Below, in pieces: positions 6,430-9,785 of a stretch of DNA of 9,785 nucleotides. Both the position numbers and the translations under genes were made by a program. This stretch comes from Candidatus Hydrothermarchaeota archaeon (GTDB taxonomy: Archaea; Hydrothermarchaeota; Hydrothermarchaeia; Hydrothermarchaeales; WAQR01): the NCBI GenBank assembly GCA_015520145.1, contig WAQR01000013.1:1-9785 (forward strand). Direction: 5' to 3'. Within the stretch, counting starts at the first letter, position 1. The number at the start of each line of letters is the position of its first letter. The notes under the pieces were generated by a model that worked only from the letters and a program-made list of their open reading frames with translations, had not been told where the DNA came from and did no database searches.

Positions 6430-6435
6430 ATTGAA

Positions 6436-6603
6436 ATGAAAAAAGGAAAGATAATCTTTAAAGGGAATTTCTGGGATTTCTTCTTGAAATTTATAGGTCT
6501 CCTTGTTCTAAGTGTTATAACGTTTGGTTTAGTTCTACCATATCTATTTTTTTGGCAAATGAAATATTTTGTTGATAACCTGGAAATTGAAATAGAAGAA
6601 TGA
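6436..6603 (+). CDS. Small membrane protein, 55 aa
   Basis: A short basic-aromatic N-terminus (MKKGKIIFKGNFWDFFLKF) is followed by one strong membrane helix at about 15-40 and an acidic tail ending DNLEIEIEE. The positive start favours the N-terminus inside and the acidic tail outside. The F-x-G-x-F-W ... ITFGLVLPY pattern faintly resembles the DUF898/YjgN type of small membrane protein, but it is too short to assign. The gene is supported by a strong ribosome site (GGAGGT, 6424-6429) and a BRE/TATA promoter upstream. Its stop overlaps the next ATG (6600) by four bases. It is the first gene of the hydrolase operon. It could be an accessory, anchoring or holin-like protein; none of these is shown. 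Confidence 0.75.
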   Translation: MKKGKIIFKGNFWDFFLKFIGLLVLSVITFGLVLPYLFFWQMKYFVDNLEIEIEE

Positions 6604-6671
6604 AAAAGAGTGTTAAATCAGGTGTTGAAGAGGCGTTGAAATCGAGGGAACGTGAGGAAAAGGAGAATTGA
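6600..6671 (+). CDS. Very short charged peptide, 23 aa
   Basis: The ATG at 6600 overlaps the stop of the 55-aa gene as ATGA. The peptide is almost all charged and helical: MKKSVKSGVEEALKSREREE plus three residues. It ends in TGA three bases before the next ATG at 6674. The coupled stop/start spacing on both sides suggests it is translated or acts as a coupling leader. It is too short for any family assignment, and it may only keep ribosomes moving into the next gene. Confidence 0.4.
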   Translation: MKKSVKSGVEEALKSREREEKEN

Positions 6672-6918
6672 AAATGAAGAAGGTAATTGTTGTAGCTTTT
6701 TGAATAATCTTAAAACAAGGGCTTTAGGACACATAGGGATTGGTGGAGTTGGGGCAATTATTGGAATCCTCTTCATTATCAGGGTAGCCAGTCAGGACGT
6801 TTTTGGCACGAAAATTGGGATGGATGTAATGGATGTAATCGGGAATGGTGTTTATGCTTACATAATTGGAAGCATCATAACTGTTATAGGTGGCGGAATA
6901 GAACTGAAAGAAGGATGA
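6652..6918 (+). CDS. Small two-helix membrane protein, possibly frameshifted at its 5' end
   Basis: The open frame from GTG 6652 gives 88 residues with membrane helices at about 26-46 (HIGIGGVGAIIGILFIIRVA) and 64-83 (GNGVYAYIIGSIITVIGGG). The N-terminus in this frame is odd (MRKRRIENEEGNCC) and overlaps the previous peptide. A better start is ATG 6674, which has AGGAG 8-9 bases upstream and opens with MKKVIVVAF, but that frame hits TGA at 6701 right after a run of five T. A shift of -1 at the T-run, or one missing base, joins it to the main frame as an 81-aa protein. The stop overlaps the hydrolase ATG (6915) as ATGA. Two small helices next to a murein hydrolase recall holins, but I see no family match. 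Confidence 0.6.
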   Translation: MRKRRIENEEGNCCSFLNNLKTRALGHIGIGGVGAIIGILFIIRVASQDVFGTKIGMDVMDVIGNGVYAYIIGSIITVIGGGIELKEG

Positions 6919-9269
6919 GAGACAGAGGACAAACGATGGAAAGAAAAATATCGCCAAGAATCATAGGTTTGACACTATCTTTGATGATTTTTCTGGCGTT
7001 TGGAAACGTAGTATCGGCCTTTAATATAGGAGATACTGTAGAAGTGCAGAACACTGGTGAGATAGGTCTAAATGCTCGTGATTCTCCTGCCGGTGATCCG
7101 ACTGGATGGAGGAAGTTCGATGGAGATGTTGGCGTAATCCTCGAAGGACCACAAGCGGCTGCCGTAGAAGGAATTACTTACACTTGGTGGAAAATACGTT
7201 GGAGCGACGATCTTGAAGGTTGGTCGGCTGAAGGTTATCCAGAGGGCGTGTACTATCTCAAAGTAATTGCGATCCCATCTCCACCAACCCTTGTTTCTCC
7301 ATCAAACGGAGCCACCGGTGAATCTCTCACACCCACCTTTCAGTGGAATAGCGTATCCAATGCTAATTACTACGGCCTCTATATAAGCAAGCCGCCCTAC
7401 GGCCCAAGCAATCTCGTCTTTGATAGCGAAGTGGATTATGGTCCAATATATGGAACTTCGTTTACCCTGCCCAGTGGCATATTGAACAATGGAGTAAAGT
7501 ATTACTGGAATATGCGGTCCCATAATAGTGCAGGATGGGGGCAACAATTTTCCTCTTCATGGTATTTCATCACAGAAGATACTCCAACCCCTACAACAAC
7601 TACCTCGACAACAACTTTGCCAACTTCATCAACAACAACCACGACTACTTCAACGACCACCACGACTACCGTGTCAGGAAAAACTACGACGACTACCACT
7701 ACAACGAGCACAACAATCTCGACAACTACAACAACCAGCTTCACTACGACAACTACTTTGAATCTTTCGCCGAACTCACCACAAACAGAATTGATCACGG
7801 TTAACATTGATGACCAAAGTGCCATCCCGAAGGAGATAAAAGTTGGAGAGAGCGTCGCTCTAAAGTTTAGTTTCACAAATACTGGCAACATCCCCTGGAC
7901 GTTTTATGCCGCAGTAAGCTTAAGAAAGCCAAACGGTGATGAAGAGAATCTCCCAACCAAACCGGTTACACTCTCCCCTAATCAACAAGGTAGTGTTGAG
8001 TGGACTTACACCGTAGATACGGTAGGTAACTGGGATGTTGTATTTGGCGTTTGGAAAGAGGCAGAACAGGAAAATTCTTTGGGACATACAGGTTGGCTTG
8101 ATGGTTATATTAAAGGAATCACTCCAGTACTCCAGGCAGATTATCCTGGTGCAGAGTTGATACCAACAGATAATAAATTCACTCGGGATACTCGTGAAAT
8201 TAGATATATCGTAATACACTACATGGATGGCACTCTAGAGGATACAATAGACTGGTTTAAAAGACCTGAATCTGAAGTGAGTGCTCATTATTTAGTCGGT
8301 AAGAATGGTCGGATCGTGCAAATGGTGAAAGAAAAAGACATTGCCTGGCACGCTGGAGATTTCAATGAATACAGTATAGGAATAGAACATGAGGACAGGA
8401 GAGGGGGGCTTACTGATCCAAACTGGGCTACTGAAGAGATGTATCAATCTTCGGCAGCATTGGTCAGGTATTTATCCGAAAAATACGATATACCAAAGGA
8501 CCGAACGCACATTGTTGGCCATAGCGAGATATCAAAATCCGGTAAACAAGATCCGGGTCCATACTGGGATTGGGATTATTATATGCAACTGGTCAAAGGT
8601 GAAACACGGGATACAACTCCACCGACTATTTCAACCCCTCAGAAGTATAAACTTTCTCCCGAGTTAGAAGAAATAGTTTTTGACGCAATCACGTATGTAG
8701 AAGTAGAAAATAGAAATGTTAATACGTGGTGGGAGAATCCGAATGAAAAAGGAAGTTATGGACCGGCTCAAATTCGGAAAATAGCTGTTGATGATGCTAA
8801 CCTGCCTTTTAGAGATATTGAGCCCAAATTTGATTTTGAAAGAGTAATTCAGAACGAACAAGAATACAGAAGATTTGTTTTAACTTATTCTGGTATAATT
8901 TTGAGAGATTACTTAAAAATTGATCCACAAACTGCGACATTGAAGGATTTAAAGCATGTAATTTTAGCATGGACAAATCCTAGTTATTATAAGGGATATT
9001 ACACTGGAGAGAAACCTCCCTTAGACGATTATCAGAAGAGGTTAGAAAGATTAGACAAATTTTTAAGTTACAAATTGACACTGCCCACAACATCTACTCT
9101 AATGCCCACGGAAATTCAACCAAAAGAAACCTCCCAACCCGAAAAACCAGAGCAAGTCCCTGCCCAACCAGCAACACCGGCAATGAATGAGATAGAAAAG
9201 GCAATCCAACCAGTAATAGAAACCGTACAAGACATAATTGACAAAATCCGTAGTTTGTTTGGTTTATAG
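6915..9269 (+). CDS. Secreted bifunctional peptidoglycan hydrolase: amidase plus lysozyme-like domains
   Basis: This 784-residue exported protein appears to have two murein-cutting domains. In order: signal peptide to about residue 35 (…NVVSA|F); SH3-like domain 37-118; fibronectin-like domain 121-220; Thr-rich linker 222-281; Ig/CARDB-like domain 291-401; zinc amidase (Amidase_2) 410-560; lysozyme/transglycosylase-like domain 580-718; Pro/Glu-rich linker; amphipathic helix 757-784. Amidase ligands are His435, His536 and Asp546, with catalytic Glu491 and Lys544, so the set is complete as in T7 lysozyme/AmiD-type enzymes. The second domain has YVEVEN (likely catalytic Glu596) and GSYGPAQI…VDDAN. 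ATG 6936 may be the real start: it has GAGG upstream and a cleaner signal peptide. ATG 6915 overlaps the previous stop. Most archaea lack murein, so the target is presumably bacterial walls; that is inference. Confidence 0.9.
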   Translation: MRDRGQTMERKISPRIIGLTLSLMIFLAFGNVVSAFNIGDTVEVQNTGEIGLNARDSPAGDPTGWRKFDGDVGVILEGPQAAAVEGITYTWWKIRWSDDLEGWSAEGYPEGVYYLKVIAIPSPPTLVSPSNGATGESLTPTFQWNSVSNANYYGLYISKPPYGPSNLVFDSEVDYGPIYGTSFTLPSGILNNGVKYYWNMRSHNSAGWGQQFSSSWYFITEDTPTPTTTTSTTTLPTSSTTTTTTSTTTTTTVSGKTTTTTTTTSTTISTTTTTSFTTTTTLNLSPNSPQTELITVNIDDQSAIPKEIKVGESVALKFSFTNTGNIPWTFYAAVSLRKPNGDEENLPTKPVTLSPNQQGSVEWTYTVDTVGNWDVVFGVWKEAEQENSLGHTGWLDGYIKGITPVLQADYPGAELIPTDNKFTRDTREIRYIVIHYMDGTLEDTIDWFKRPESEVSAHYLVGKNGRIVQMVKEKDIAWHAGDFNEYSIGIEHEDRRGGLTDPNWATEEMYQSSAALVRYLSEKYDIPKDRTHIVGHSEISKSGKQDPGPYWDWDYYMQLVKGETRDTTPPTISTPQKYKLSPELEEIVFDAITYVEVENRNVNTWWENPNEKGSYGPAQIRKIAVDDANLPFRDIEPKFDFERVIQNEQEYRRFVLTYSGIILRDYLKIDPQTATLKDLKHVILAWTNPSYYKGYYTGEKPPLDDYQKRLERLDKFLSYKLTLPTTSTLMPTEIQPKETSQPEKPEQVPAQPATPAMNEIEKAIQPVIETVQDIIDKIRSLFGL
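7578..7757 (+). repeat. Thr-rich low-complexity linker in the hydrolase gene
   Basis: ACN-codon repeats encode about 60 residues that are mostly Thr with some Ser, protein residues 222-281. Mixed third bases show it is old coding sequence rather than a fresh microsatellite. In secreted archaeal proteins such linkers are often O-glycosylated and separate targeting domains from catalytic ones. Confidence 0.85.
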
Positions 9270-9324
9270 CAGGAAAAATTGACTACGGATGAAAAGACAG
9301 AACGCCTATGGGGCACTATCTCAA

Positions 9325-9546
9325 TCATAATCTTCCCAGAAGTTCAAGACCAAATTTTGTTATTTTCACTCTATTTTCTCTGGAGATTGTAACTGCTTTA
9401 AATAATCTTAATTCATCACAATGATTTCTGACGGTTTGCCAGTTGGTGTTTACTTTTCTTTCTAAGTTTCCGTAAGAATGTTCTTTACCATCGCTTAAGG
9501 CTTTTAGTATATCTTTTCTTACCTGTTTCGCTGTCCTTTTTACCAT
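9325..9546 (-). CDS. Small winged-helix DNA-binding protein
   Basis: A 73-residue single-domain protein. The basic start (MVKRTAKQVRKDILKAL) is followed by SYGNLERKVNTNWQTVRNHC, a helix-turn-helix with recognition helix around NWQTVRNHC. The wing and closing helix follow (AVTISRENRVKITKFGLELL). This is a common archaeal wHTH architecture. The ATG at 9546 has no ribosome site. A TATA box (TATATAAA, 9574-9567) lies about 25 bases upstream, so the mRNA is probably leaderless. A palindrome at 9548-9561 sits between TATA and ATG, exactly where a repressor would block transcription; a second one lies on the far side. Autoregulation and control of the divergent 51-aa gene are likely. It is convergent with the hydrolase gene, with 55 bases between the stops. 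Confidence 0.87.
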   Translation of the reverse strand: MVKRTAKQVRKDILKALSDGKEHSYGNLERKVNTNWQTVRNHCDELRLFKAVTISRENRVKITKFGLELLGRL

Positions 9547-9547
9547 A

Positions 9548-9561
9548 CCACAAAATTGTGG
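9548..9561. promoter_or_regulatory. Operator palindrome 1 (CCACAA-AA-TTGTGG)
   Basis: A 6-bp inverted repeat with a 2-base spacer, lying between the shared TATA box and the minus-strand regulator's start codon. Its arms are identical to those of the palindrome at 9583-9596. Confidence 0.75.
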
Positions 9562-9574
9562 AAAGATTTATATA
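9560..9574. promoter_or_regulatory. Shared divergent TATA element between the two operators
   Basis: The plus strand reads GGAAAGATTTATATA (BRE plus TATA) and drives the 51-aa gene. The minus strand reads TATATAAAT, 25 bases from the regulator's ATG. Both transcripts are predicted to be leaderless or nearly so. Confidence 0.7.
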
Positions 9575-9582
9575 TTGAAATT

Positions 9583-9596
9583 CCACAATATTGTGG
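9583..9596. promoter_or_regulatory. Operator palindrome 2 (CCACAATATTGTGG)
   Basis: A perfect 14-bp palindrome ending six bases before the plus-strand ATG at 9602, over the predicted transcript start. Its centre is 35 bp from that of operator 1. Confidence 0.75.
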
Positions 9597-9601
9597 ACAA
9601 G

Positions 9602-9757
9602 ATGAAAATCCCAAAAAAACTACAGAAGATACTTTATGAAATAGAGAAAGATTGTATCGAGTTGAAGAGAGCGAAACAGTTGACCGAATATGGCAGGGGA
9701 CAACTCGATTTAATTAGGATTATCAAAGAGGAATGGGCCGTAATAGAAAAAGAATGA
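9602..9757 (+). CDS. Small helical protein of unknown function, 51 aa
   Basis: The protein is highly charged and predicted helical throughout (MKIPKKLQKILYEIEKDCIE…DLIRIIKEEWAVIEKE), with no membrane segment or known motif. I choose ATG 9602. A TATA box centred near 9570 lies about 31 bases upstream, and the operator palindrome ends just before the ATG, so the mRNA is probably leaderless. A TTG at 9575 would place start codons on the operator and is unlikely. The gene is divergent from a wHTH regulator and presumably controlled by it. Possible roles are a regulator partner or an antitoxin-like small protein; nothing in the sequence decides this. Confidence 0.65.
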   Translation: MKIPKKLQKILYEIEKDCIELKRAKQLTEYGRGQLDLIRIIKEEWAVIEKE

Positions 9758-9785
9758 TGGCCTCTTTTGTCATGCCAGATAACAG

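Noticed and set aside
7590..7760. ACA/ACT/ACG repeats considered as a microsatellite or CRISPR-like array
   Set aside because: There are no spaced direct repeats; it is a degenerate-codon Thr linker in frame with the protein.
7502..7891. A Val-rich minus-strand frame opposite the hydrolase gene
   Set aside because: It is the antisense of the Thr-codon repeat (ACN read as NGT); low complexity creates the open frame.
6600..9269. Integrated virus lysis cassette
   Set aside because: No capsid, terminase, integrase or replication gene is visible, and the lysin carries a signal peptide and targeting domains typical of a secreted enzyme. A viral origin cannot be fully excluded.

Overview
The window looks archaeal. 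Promoters are AT-rich TATA boxes, often preceded by a purine-rich BRE. Several genes start 25-30 bases from their TATA box with no Shine-Dalgarno sequence, which suggests leaderless mRNAs. Purine synthesis uses the separate PurS/small-PurL/PurQ form of FGAM synthetase, and the tRNA genes do not encode CCA. A euryarchaeal lineage (methanogen or ANME-like) is my best guess, but the sequence alone does not fix it.

Layout. (1) Positions 1-4412, minus strand: a purine operon read from right to left. It holds an unrecognised 319-aa protein (leaderless), purS, purL and purQ (cut by the window edge), tightly packed with a 4-base purL/purQ overlap. (2) Positions 4494-4960: tRNA-Glu(TTC) and tRNA-His(GTG) in tandem on the minus strand, and tRNA-Arg(CCG) divergent on the plus strand. 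(3) Positions 4997-6056, minus strand: a two-gene unit with a membrane-anchored exported protein of unknown function and a DUF350-type small membrane protein. (4) Positions 6110-9269: a divergent module. A winged-helix regulator (minus) and a plus-strand operon share one TATA element. The operon encodes a 55-aa membrane protein, a 23-aa charged peptide, a small two-helix membrane protein whose frame appears broken or shifted, and a 784-aa secreted multidomain protein. (5) Positions 9325-9757: a second divergent pair, a winged-helix regulator and a 51-aa helical protein, around one TATA box flanked by two CCACAA-NN-TTGTGG palindromes.

The most striking item is the 784-aa protein. It has a signal peptide, an SH3-like domain, a fibronectin-like domain, a Thr-rich linker, an Ig-like domain, a complete zinc amidase (N-acetylmuramoyl-L-alanine amidase) domain, a lysozyme/lytic-transglycosylase-like domain and a C-terminal amphipathic helix. 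Most archaea have no murein, so a secreted enzyme with two putative murein-cutting domains points to action on bacteria: killing, feeding or competition. The small membrane proteins and the divergent regulator next to it suggest a regulated cassette. That functional reading is inference; the domain motifs and gene layout are seen directly. The right half of the window is visibly more AT-rich than the purine operon, which fits a different history for the accessory part.
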